NCBI GenBank assembly: GCA_024697985.1
Contig: JAILRX010000091.1
Coordinates: 1-7,594 of the forward strand
Length of the DNA: 7,594 bases
Source: Treponemataceae bacterium
Lineage (GTDB): Bacteria > Spirochaetota > Spirochaetia > Treponematales > Treponemataceae
Direction of reading: 5' to 3'
Below the pieces are notes generated by a model. That model searched no databases. It had not been told where the DNA came from and saw only the letters and a program-made list of their open reading frames with translations. A program made the translations under genes and the position numbers. Below, one piece after another: positions 1 through 6,470 of this stretch. Numbering within the stretch: position 1 is the stretch's first letter; every line of letters begins with the position of its first letter.

Positions 1-2958
1 GTGAACCTTGTTTACCTTAGTGACAGGGATTCCTGATGCGGCAATCGTGCGCGCGTTTCCTTCGGTGCCGTAAAGTGCAAAGCCGAGTTCGTGAAAACGC
101 TTTGCAAGCGCCGGCAGTTCCGGCAGGTCTGTTGCCCGCACTGAAAACAGGAAACCGGGTGCGCTCGAGCCTGTCTGTGCGACCACGTTGTCGCCGGCAG
201 TTTCTTTCGGGCCGGCTGCCGTCTTGTCTGGTCGTATCAGCTTGATTTTGGCCGCCGTTATGCCCTTGTAGAGAGCCTCGACTCTGGTCTTTGCAATTCC
301 CAAAACTTCGCCCGTTGATTTCATCTCTGGTCCCAGCGCCGTATCAACATCATTGAGTTTTTCAAAACTGAAAACCGGCACCTTTACCGCAAAATAATCA
401 GGCTTTCTGTAAAGCCCGGTTCCAAAACCCATGTCCGGAATCTTTTCACCCATCATGGCCCTTGTTGCAAGTTCAACCATCGGAACTCCTGTAACCTTGC
501 TGATGTAAGGAACAGTTCGGCTTGAACGCGGGTTTGCCTCGATGATGTAAAGATCTTCTTTGCCGTCGTTTCCTTTGTAAATCAAATACTGGATGTTTAC
601 GATGCCCTTTGTTTTAAGTTCAAGCGCAAGGTCTGTAGACTGACGGACGATTTTTTCCCTCATTTCTTCGCTGATGCTCCAGTCCGGATAAGTTGCAATC
701 GAGTCGCCCGAGTGAATACCGGTTCTTTCCACATGCTGCATGATTCCTGGAATCAATACGTTTTCGCCGTCACAGATGCAGTCAACTTCAAGTTCGAGAC
801 CTTCCATATATTTGTCGATCAAAACCGGATTTTCAATTTTTTGATTCAGGATGATGGCCATGTATTCTTTTACATCCGCTGATGTGTGTGCGATTATCAT
901 GTTCTGGCCACCCAAAACGTAGCTTGGTCTTAACAAAACCGGATACCCGATTCTTGCTGCAGCTTCGAGCGCCTCTACTTCAGTGAAGACTGTCATTCCG
1001 CGAGGTCGCCCGATTTTCAGACGGTCGCAAAGCTCTTCGAATCGTTCCCTGTCTTCTGCCAGGTCGATTGCATCGGCACTCGTTCCAAAAATCTGGATTC
1101 GCTGCTCATCCAAAAATTTCGTAAGGTTGATGGCCGTCTGTCCGCCAAAGGCAACTACGACACCAATCGGTTTTTCGGTCCTGATTACGTTCATCACGTC
1201 TTCTGGAGTGAGCGGTTCAAAATAAAGCCTGTCAGCCGTGTCAAAGTCAGTTGAGACGGTTTCCGGGTTGTTGTTGACGATGGCAACTTCATAGCCAAGT
1301 TTTTTCAGCGCCCATACACACTGAACCGAAGCATAGTCGAACTCAATTCCCTGTCCGATTCTGATAGGTCCTGAACCCAAAACGATTACAGTGCCTTTCG
1401 ATGAGGAAGTCTTTTCCTTTGCTTCACACAGATATTTTTCAGCCTCGTTTTCACCGCCTGTCGTAGAGTAAAAATAAGGCGTTTCAGCATCAAATTCACC
1501 TGCGCAGGTGTCGACCATCTTGAACGATTTTGGCTCGTACTTGAGTTCTTCGCGCGCGATTCGCTCGATTTTCCACAAAAACCATCTGTCTATCTGCGTG
1601 ATTTCATGAACGTCTTCCACAGTCAAAATTTTTCTTTTCAACGCTTCGTAAATTGCAAAAATTCTTCGGTCCGTGCTTTCTCCGACTGCAAGGATGATGT
1701 TCCTGTCGCTTTCGTCCTTGAAGGCTGGAAGTGAAAGGTCCTTTGTCTTGAGTTCCGCGCCTCGGACTGCCTTCAAAAGTGCTTCTTCAAAATTCTGTCC
1801 GATGGCCATGACTTCGCCGGTAGCTTTCATCTGTGTGCCCAAACTTCGTTTTCCATAAACGAACTTGTCGAACGGAAATTTCGGCATTTTTACGACTACG
1901 TAGTCCAAGACCGGCTCGAAACAGGCCTTGGTCTTTTTGGTAACGAAGTTTGGGATTTCGTCGAGGGTAAGGCCGACGGCGATAAAGGCTGCAACTTTTG
2001 CGATAGGGTAGCCGGTTGCCTTTGAAGCCAATGCCGATGAGCGTGAAACACGCGGATTAACTTCGATTACGGCGTATTCGAAACTGTCCGGCTTGAGCGC
2101 GAACTGGCAGTTGCAGCCGCCTTCGATTTTGAGTTCGCTGATGATGTTGAGGGCCGCGCTTCGAAGCATCTGATATTCTTTATCAGCCAAAGTAACTGTC
2201 GGAGCAACGACAATTGAGTCTCCGGTGTGAACGCCGACTGGATCCACGTTTTCCATCGAGCAGACCGTGATTACGTTCGAGTTTGAATCCCTCATGACCT
2301 CAAATTCAACTTCTTTCCAGCCCGAAATACATTTTTCAACCAGAATCTGATGGATTGGCGAACGGTGGAGTCCGTTTTGAACGATTTCATCAAGCTCGCG
2401 TTCTGTGTGGCAGATTCCGCCTCCAGTTCCACCGAGGGTAAAGGCCGGTCGAATTATGGCCGGAAGTCCGATTTCGTTATGCACAAAATCAATTGCATCC
2501 TGATATGTCGTTACGACCTTTGACGGAATGCAAGGCTCTCCGATTTTTTCCATCGTATCCTTGAACATCTGTCGGTCTTCTGCCTTATCAATTGTTTCTG
2601 GATTTGCACCCAAAAGCTGGACGTTGTGGCTTTCCAAAAATCCGGATTTAGCCAGCTCCATCGAAAGGGTGAGGGCAGTCTGTCCGCCCAAAGTTGAAAG
2701 CAGCGAATCAGGCTTTTCTTTTTCGATGATGCGTTGAATCGTCCTTAAGGTAAGCGGTTCGATGTAGATTTCATCTGCCATGTGCGGGTCAGTCATCAGC
2801 GTGGCCGGATTTGAGTTTACCAGCACGACTTCAAGGCCAAGGCTTTTCAGGGCACGGCAGGCCTGGTTTCCCGCGTAGTCAAATTCTGCAGCCTGCCCGA
2901 TGATGATCGGACCGGAACCAATAACCATAACCTTGTGAATGTTTTTATTTAGAGGCAT
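1..2958 (-). CDS. carB: Carbamoyl-phosphate synthase large subunit (3' end cut by window)
   Basis: Large subunit of glutamine-dependent carbamoyl-phosphate synthetase, which uses two ATP, bicarbonate and ammonia channelled from CarA to make carbamoyl phosphate for pyrimidine and arginine synthesis in the cytoplasm. 986 codons are visible, open to base 1; E. coli CarB has 1073 residues, so about 80 C-terminal residues are missing. It has the internal duplication: first synthetase half from GSGPIIIGQ near residue 13, an oligomerisation region about 400-515, and a second half from LGSGPIRIGQG near 525. Both ATP-grasp sites look intact: R129, R170, Q285, E299 and N301 in the first, and R637, R677, Q790, E807 and N809 in the second. 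The allosteric MGS-like domain starts near 940 (FLFSVRATD) and is cut at VNKVH. An Ala/Gly/Thr-rich linker (about 909-938) precedes it. The start is ATG at 2958 with GGAG at 2969-2966, inside the end of carA, so the two genes overlap by 14 nt and are presumably translationally coupled. Confidence 0.97.
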   Translation of the reverse strand, partial: MPLNKNIHKVMVIGSGPIIIGQAAEFDYAGNQACRALKSLGLEVVLVNSNPATLMTDPHMADEIYIEPLTLRTIQRIIEKEKPDSLLSTLGGQTALTLSMELAKSGFLESHNVQLLGANPETIDKAEDRQMFKDTMEKIGEPCIPSKVVTTYQDAIDFVHNEIGLPAIIRPAFTLGGTGGGICHTERELDEIVQNGLHRSPIHQILVEKCISGWKEVEFEVMRDSNSNVITVCSMENVDPVGVHTGDSIVVAPTVTLADKEYQMLRSAALNIISELKIEGGCNCQFALKPDSFEYAVIEVNPRVSRSSALASKATGYPIAKVAAFIAVGLTLDEIPNFVTKKTKACFEPVLDYVVVKMPKFPFDKFVYGKRSLGTQMKATGEVMAIGQNFEEALLKAVRGAELKTKDLSLPAFKDESDRNIILAVGESTDRRIFAIYEALKRKILTVEDVHEITQIDRWFLWKIERIAREELKYEPKSFKMVDTCAGEFDAETPYFYSTTGGENEAEKYLCEAKEKTSSSKGTVIVLGSGPIRIGQGIEFDYASVQCVWALKKLGYEVAIVNNNPETVSTDFDTADRLYFEPLTPEDVMNVIRTEKPIGVVVAFGGQTAINLTKFLDEQRIQIFGTSADAIDLAEDRERFEELCDRLKIGRPRGMTVFTEVEALEAAARIGYPVLLRPSYVLGGQNMIIAHTSADVKEYMAIILNQKIENPVLIDKYMEGLELEVDCICDGENVLIPGIMQHVERTGIHSGDSIATYPDWSISEEMREKIVRQSTDLALELKTKGIVNIQYLIYKGNDGKEDLYIIEANPRSSRTVPYISKVTGVPMVELATRAMMGEKIPDMGFGTGLYRKPDYFAVKVPVFSFEKLNDVDTALGPEMKSTGEVLGIAKTRVEALYKGITAAKIKLIRPDKTAAGPKETAGDNVVAQTGSSAPGFLFSVRATDLPELPALAKRFHELGFALYGTEGNARTIAASGIPVTKVNKVH

Positions 2959-4075
2959 TTTCTTTCTCCATCATTTTTACGAATCTATCAAACAAAAAGT
3001 TGGTGTCGTGCGGACCGCCGCATGCTTCCGGATGGAATTGAACCGAAAAGGCTGGAATGTCTTTATATTCTACGCCCTCGCAGGTTCCATCGTTTACGTT
3101 GTAAAAAGTTTGGCGTGCAAAATCAGGAAGCGAATCGGTTTCTACGGCATATCCGTGGTTTTGACTTGTGATGTAAACTCTTCCGCTTTCAACATCTTTT
3201 ACCGGATGGTTTCCGCCCCTGTGCCCGTATTTCAGTTTTGTTGTTTTTGCACCTCTGGCAAGTGAAAGCATCTGATGACCAAGGCAGATTCCGAAAATCG
3301 GAAGTTGTCCGCCGTTAGTTTTGTTCCACTCGCAAAGTTTATTGATTTCATTGATGATACTGGTGTTTTCTGCAGGATCGCCAGGTCCGTTACTCAGCAT
3401 GACGCCGTCGACCTGCATTTCAAGAATTTTTTCGGCTTTCGTGTCGCACGGAACAACCGTGACCTTGCATCCTCGTTTTTCAAGTTCCCGCTGGATGTTA
3501 GCTTTGGCTCCGAAATCGAAAAGGGCCACACGGCGCTCACAAGAAGTCGCGTCCGCCATTCCGCTTTGCGCGTCAAGCACGCTTGAGCCCTGCACGCTTT
3601 CGACCGCCTGTTCGATTTTATACGCTTTGATTTTTTTGATTGTCTCCGGGTCGATGTCGCTGCAAAATTCTTCGCCGCTTACTATCATGCCGTTCATGAC
3701 GCCCGCATCCCTGAGCTTTTTCGTAAGGGCCCTCGTGTCGATTCCGCAGATTCCCACGATGCCCTGCTTTTTAAGATACTCATCCAGATTTCCGCCACAT
3801 CTGAAGTTGGAAGGCTTATCGCACATTTCACGCACGATGTATCCTTTTACCCAGCATTTCCGGCTTTCAAAATCCTGATCTATCACGCCATAATTTCCTA
3901 TCAGTGGGAAAGTCTGCGTTACAATTTGTCCGTAATAACTGGGATCCGTAAGGGTTTCCAGATACCCGGTCATTCCCGTCGTAAAAACAGTCTCTCCGAT
4001 TGTTTTTCCCTTGGCTCCGATTGAATGACCTTCAAAAACCGTTCCGTCAGCAAGAATCAGAAATGCAGTATCCAT
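2945..4075 (-). CDS. carA: Carbamoyl-phosphate synthase small subunit (glutamine amidotransferase)
   Basis: Small subunit of carbamoyl-phosphate synthetase; it hydrolyses glutamine and passes ammonia to CarB. The 376 residues compare with 382 in E. coli. The N-terminal CarA-specific domain (about 1-150) begins AFLILADGTVFEG and carries TGYLETLTDPSYYGQ and CGIDTRALTKKLR. The class I glutamine amidotransferase domain (about 180-370) carries the LSNGPGDPAE oxyanion region near 227-236, the nucleophile Cys264 in GICLGHQ, and catalytic His348 and Glu350 in FHPE. All catalytic residues are present, so it should be active. I chose ATG at 4075 because the family similarity begins there and GGAG (4086-4083) sits 7 nt upstream. 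An in-frame TTG at 4120 would add 15 unrelated residues encoded by a terminator-like hairpin. The gene is followed by carB with a 14-nt overlap. Its own promoter and a putative attenuator lie in the gap after the chemoreceptor gene. Confidence 0.98.
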   Translation of the reverse strand: MDTAFLILADGTVFEGHSIGAKGKTIGETVFTTGMTGYLETLTDPSYYGQIVTQTFPLIGNYGVIDQDFESRKCWVKGYIVREMCDKPSNFRCGGNLDEYLKKQGIVGICGIDTRALTKKLRDAGVMNGMIVSGEEFCSDIDPETIKKIKAYKIEQAVESVQGSSVLDAQSGMADATSCERRVALFDFGAKANIQRELEKRGCKVTVVPCDTKAEKILEMQVDGVMLSNGPGDPAENTSIINEINKLCEWNKTNGGQLPIFGICLGHQMLSLARGAKTTKLKYGHRGGNHPVKDVESGRVYITSQNHGYAVETDSLPDFARQTFYNVNDGTCEGVEYKDIPAFSVQFHPEACGGPHDTNFLFDRFVKMMEKENASK

Positions 4076-4082
4076 TTGTTTT

Positions 4083-4086
4083 CTCC
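4083..4086 (-). promoter_or_regulatory. carA ribosome binding site
   Basis: GGAG lies 7 nt before the ATG at 4075. It decides the carA start against the in-frame TTG at 4120, which lies inside the hairpin loop. It begins only 2 nt after the T-run of the upstream hairpin, so terminated transcripts would lack the site entirely. carB (GGAG 2969-2966) and the chemoreceptor gene (GAGGAG 6373-6368) use the same 7-nt spacing. Confidence 0.8.
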
Positions 4087-4088
4087 AC

Positions 4089-4148
4089 AAAAAAAAGGCG
4101 TCCATTCCATCTGCCGACAATAAATCGGTAAATCGAATGAACGCCTTT
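4089..4148 (-). terminator. Rho-independent terminator, probable carAB attenuator
   Basis: On the minus strand, bases 4148-4135 (AAAGGCGTTCATTC) pair with 4107-4094 (GAATGGACGCCTTT) in 14 pairs with one G-U. Pairing then continues inward with the same symmetry: 4133-4130 with 4112-4109 (one G-U), and 4128-4125 (CCGA) with 4117-4114 (TCGG). Single mismatches at 4134/4108 and 4129/4113 interrupt it, and the loop is 7 nt. Eight Ts (4096-4089) follow. It could simply end the chemoreceptor transcript, whose stop is about 60 nt upstream. However, a good promoter lies before it and carA begins 13 nt after the T-run, so transcripts for carAB must pass through it. That makes it a likely attenuator; the controlling signal (UTP, pyrimidine, arginine or a protein) is unknown. 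Confidence 0.8.
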
Positions 4149-4163
4149 GTTCATTTGTGTTGT

Positions 4164-4192
4164 AGTATATCCAATTGAAGAAATAACTTCAA
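4164..4192 (-). promoter_or_regulatory. Predicted sigma-70 promoter for carAB
   Basis: A -35 box TTGAAG (4192-4187), a spacer of exactly 17 nt, and a -10 box TATACT (4169-4164) lie in the gap after the chemoreceptor stop at 4207. The predicted start of transcription is near 4158-4156. The leader would then be about 80 nt and consist almost wholly of the terminator-like hairpin. A 6-bp inverted repeat (TTGAAG/CTTCAA, 4192-4175) overlaps the -35 box and spacer and could be an operator. Start-site data are lacking, so this is a sequence match only. Confidence 0.65.
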
Positions 4193-4206
4193 CTAGGTAT
4201 AAAAAA

Positions 4207-6360
4207 CTAAATCTTGAATTTGTTTACCTCAACAACAAGGTCATTGACCTTTGCCTTGTTCTGCTGCGTAAGACCGTTGATCTTTCCAGATGAACTTGTG
4301 ATGAGCTCGGCACCAGAAGCCATTTCGTTCATGCCGTTTACCAGTTCCTGAGTTGCATCAGTCAAAACCCTCATCGCATCAGTTACATTCTTGCTTTCCT
4401 GGAAGATGCTGTTTGAACCTTCTTTTACGCTTACTGTAACCTTGTTGATTTCATCCATTGCAGAAAGAACTTCCTTACAGTTTCCTTCGTGCTCAACGAT
4501 TACGTTCTGAACGGTTCCACTAAGATTCTTTACGTTTTCAGAAAGATCGTAAATTTCGTTGAATCGTTCTTCTACGTCTTTTGAAGAACCTGTAAGGTTG
4601 ATGATGTCCTGTCGGAGAACTTTCATCGTTTCATCAATTCGTTTACCCTGTCCAGATGACTGTTCGGCAAGTTTTCGGATTTCGTCTGCAACTACGCTGA
4701 ATCCTCGTCCTGCTTCTCCTGCGTGGCTTGCTTCGATTGCGGCGTTCATGGCCAAAAGGTTGGTCTGTGCTGCAACACTTCGAATGATGTTTGAAGCTTC
4801 AACAAGACCGCCTGATTCTTCATTGATTCGCTGAGTAATTTCAGTTGATGTCTGAATGCTGTTTTTACCGGAGTCTGTAGCTGTTGAAAGCTGATTGATT
4901 GCTGAAACGGTATCGCTTACGGCCTTTGAAATCTGTGCGATATTGTCGTACATTCCGTGGGCGCTGGCATTTGACTGTTCTACGCAGGCAGCCTGAGTTT
5001 CGGTGCTGGAATTGAGCGAATCAATTGCAGTCATGATTTTGCCGATTGCATCGTTGGTCTTTGAAAGGCTGTCGTTTTGAGAATTCGTCTGATTCTTAAT
5101 GCTTTCAATTGTAGCTGAAATTTCTTCGATTGCACTGCTGATGTTGTCCATATCACCTGCAAGATTCGTACCGATCTGACCGATTTCGTTCGTACTTTCT
5201 GAAATCTTGGAGAATGAAGAAGTCAATCCTGCCAAAGTCGTGTTGAATGCAGTTCCCATTTTGCTGAATTCGTTGTTTCCCTTAACTTCGATTCGGCCTG
5301 TAAGGTCGTTTTCAGAAATGCCTTTAAGGACATCAAGAAGTTTTTTCATCGGTGCCATTGATTTTCGTGAAACGAGGAAGGTTGGAATTGCAGAAACTAT
5401 AAGAATGAGAAATCCGATGAGGATTACAAGGGAGATTGTCTTATAAACTGTCTTGTAAAGGAGGCTTTTCTGTCCGAACGAAATGATTCGGTAATTGTAT
5501 TCAGGGTTTGTGATTGTCCTTACAAGATATTTTTGATTGTCGATTTGAACCTGATATTCTCCGTCTTCTACATCAGCGAGTTCTGCATAGGCTGGAGTTC
5601 CGCAATCTTTCAGATTTTTCATCTGATTTTCTGGATTTTGTGGATCAAAAAGAATTGTTCCGTCCTTCTGAACCATGATTACGTATCCTTTTCCTCCGAA
5701 ATCAAGGTCTCCGGCAACTTTCTGAAGTGAATCCAAAGTAATTTCAATACCGATGTTACCTACAAGATTTCCGCTGTACGAATATGCGCTTTTTGTGAGG
5801 CAGACTACTGTTGCCCCGATTGTCGAAAGGAATGCATCTGAAACGGCCAGCTCTCCTTTTGCATCCAGCGCCAGGTTGTACCATCCACGTTTTCTTGGGT
5901 CGTATCCGCCTGACATTTCACCGTCAAAACAGGTTGCGTATCCACCCCAGACTGTTCCAAGGTAAACTTCGGCGATGTAATTTTCGTGGTCATAGATGGC
6001 CTTGCATCGGTCTACGATTCTTTGTTCTGTTGGACTTGCCTTGTAGCTTCGGGTGTTGATTTGTCCATGCTCGTTGGCAAAAGAATGAATCGTAGAATCT
6101 GCATTTTTTACGGCAGGTTCGTTGACCATCATTTCAACAAGAGAAACTTTTGAATCAAAAAATTGTGTCAAAAGGTCTGAAAGCTCAGTAAGTTCAATTT
6201 CACTGGTTTCATAGAAATTGTCTTTACAGATTTCTGCCAAGAATACGGCATTGATTGTGGTAAAAAGAAAAACGACGCATACTACAGTAACAACGGCAAG
6301 AAGTGTCATTTTTGCAGAAACTGAAAGGCCCTTTGTTTTTTTTGCGGGTACATTGCTCAT
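4207..6360 (-). CDS. Methyl-accepting chemotaxis protein with dCache sensor and HAMP domain
   Basis: Transmembrane chemoreceptor of 717 residues that would control the CheA-CheW kinase complex and hence the flagella. Order of parts: short basic N-terminus, first membrane segment about 18-40, extracytoplasmic dCache sensor about 41-295 (YDPRKRGWY at 143-151; second lobe from GKGYVIMVQKDGTILFDP at 214-231), second membrane segment about 300-321, HAMP about 322-375, and cytoplasmic coiled-coil signalling domain about 380-717. The signalling tip is at about 520-558, with TNLLAMNAAIEASHAGEAG and GFSVVADEIRKLAEQ. There is no CheR-docking pentapeptide at the C-terminus, which ends KFKI. Start ATG 6360 has GAGGAG (6373-6368) 7 nt upstream. 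The residues expected to hold the amino group of an amino acid ligand look changed, so the ligand is uncertain. It sits alone between unrelated metabolic genes with its own putative promoter and terminator. Confidence 0.96.
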   Translation of the reverse strand: MSNVPAKKTKGLSVSAKMTLLAVVTVVCVVFLFTTINAVFLAEICKDNFYETSEIELTELSDLLTQFFDSKVSLVEMMVNEPAVKNADSTIHSFANEHGQINTRSYKASPTEQRIVDRCKAIYDHENYIAEVYLGTVWGGYATCFDGEMSGGYDPRKRGWYNLALDAKGELAVSDAFLSTIGATVVCLTKSAYSYSGNLVGNIGIEITLDSLQKVAGDLDFGGKGYVIMVQKDGTILFDPQNPENQMKNLKDCGTPAYAELADVEDGEYQVQIDNQKYLVRTITNPEYNYRIISFGQKSLLYKTVYKTISLVILIGFLILIVSAIPTFLVSRKSMAPMKKLLDVLKGISENDLTGRIEVKGNNEFSKMGTAFNTTLAGLTSSFSKISESTNEIGQIGTNLAGDMDNISSAIEEISATIESIKNQTNSQNDSLSKTNDAIGKIMTAIDSLNSSTETQAACVEQSNASAHGMYDNIAQISKAVSDTVSAINQLSTATDSGKNSIQTSTEITQRINEESGGLVEASNIIRSVAAQTNLLAMNAAIEASHAGEAGRGFSVVADEIRKLAEQSSGQGKRIDETMKVLRQDIINLTGSSKDVEERFNEIYDLSENVKNLSGTVQNVIVEHEGNCKEVLSAMDEINKVTVSVKEGSNSIFQESKNVTDAMRVLTDATQELVNGMNEMASGAELITSSSGKINGLTQQNKAKVNDLVVEVNKFKI

Positions 6361-6411
6361 ATAAGAACTCCTCTAGATGTGAAAAGTTGTTTAGACTATC
6401 TTTCATGTTTA

Positions 6412-6440
6412 AATATATTTCTAAATTTAGGAATTCACAA
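6412..6440 (-). promoter_or_regulatory. Possible sigma-70 promoter of the chemoreceptor gene
   Basis: TTGTGA (6440-6435), a 17-nt spacer and TATATT (6417-6412) lie in the AT-rich 96-nt gap before the chemoreceptor gene, about 50 nt before its ATG. The spacer contains the perfect 10-bp palindrome CTAAATTTAG (6430-6421). The -35 match is 4 of 6 and the -10 match 5 of 6. In such AT-rich DNA chance matches are common. I did not find a convincing flagellar sigma-28 promoter. Confidence 0.4.
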
Positions 6441-6441
6441 T

Positions 6442-6470
6442 AAAAAAAACGTAAATTTAAAGGTAAATTT
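6442..6470 (-). terminator. Weak possible terminator after the hydrolase gene
   Basis: AAATTT at 6470-6465 can pair with AAATTT at 6458-6453 around a 6-nt loop, across the hydrolase stop codon (6459-6457). A run of eight Ts (6449-6442) follows after 3 nt. The stem is only six A-T pairs, so it would be unstable. The T-run is the stronger half of the signal. Confidence 0.25.

Larger units (their letters stand above)
4047..4154 (-). other. Possible 35-codon leader reading frame overlapping the carA start
   Basis: An ATG at 4154 opens a frame of 35 codons ending in TGA at 4049-4047. It runs through the whole hairpin and its T-run (encoding LFF) and ends 10 codons inside carA in another frame. 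The ATG lies only 1-4 nt after the predicted transcription start, with no room for a ribosome binding site, so it would need leaderless initiation. E. coli pyrBI attenuation uses a translated leader peptide through its terminator, which is why I list this. It may equally be a chance frame, and the codons show no run of arginine or other regulatory residues. Confidence 0.2.

Noticed and set aside
3321..3878. 185-codon plus-strand open frame inside carA
   Set aside because: It is antisense to a well-supported carA with intact catalytic residues, and its translation resembles no protein and has no ribosome site.
2945..4120. Longer carA starting at TTG 4120
   Set aside because: The extra 15 residues come from the hairpin and T-run, have no family similarity and no ribosome site. 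ATG 4075 has GGAG at 7 nt and the family N-terminus.
4089..4206. PyrR-type binding loop or known riboswitch in the carA leader
   Set aside because: The leader is only about 80 nt and nearly all hairpin. I could not find the conserved PyrR loop sequence or any recognisable riboswitch core.
6224..6406. 60-codon minus-strand frame overlapping the chemoreceptor start
   Set aside because: It begins at an ATG without a ribosome site and mostly reads the receptor gene in another frame. The receptor's own GAGGAG lies inside it.
6361..6456. Sigma-28 (flagellar) promoter for the chemoreceptor gene
   Set aside because: TAAA-like boxes are present, but no GCCGATAA-like partner occurs at the right distance, so the sigma-70-like match was preferred.
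6451..6470. Direct repeat GTAAATTT x2 at the end of the hydrolase gene
   Set aside because: Two short AT-rich copies, one of them in coding sequence, are expected by chance and show no array.
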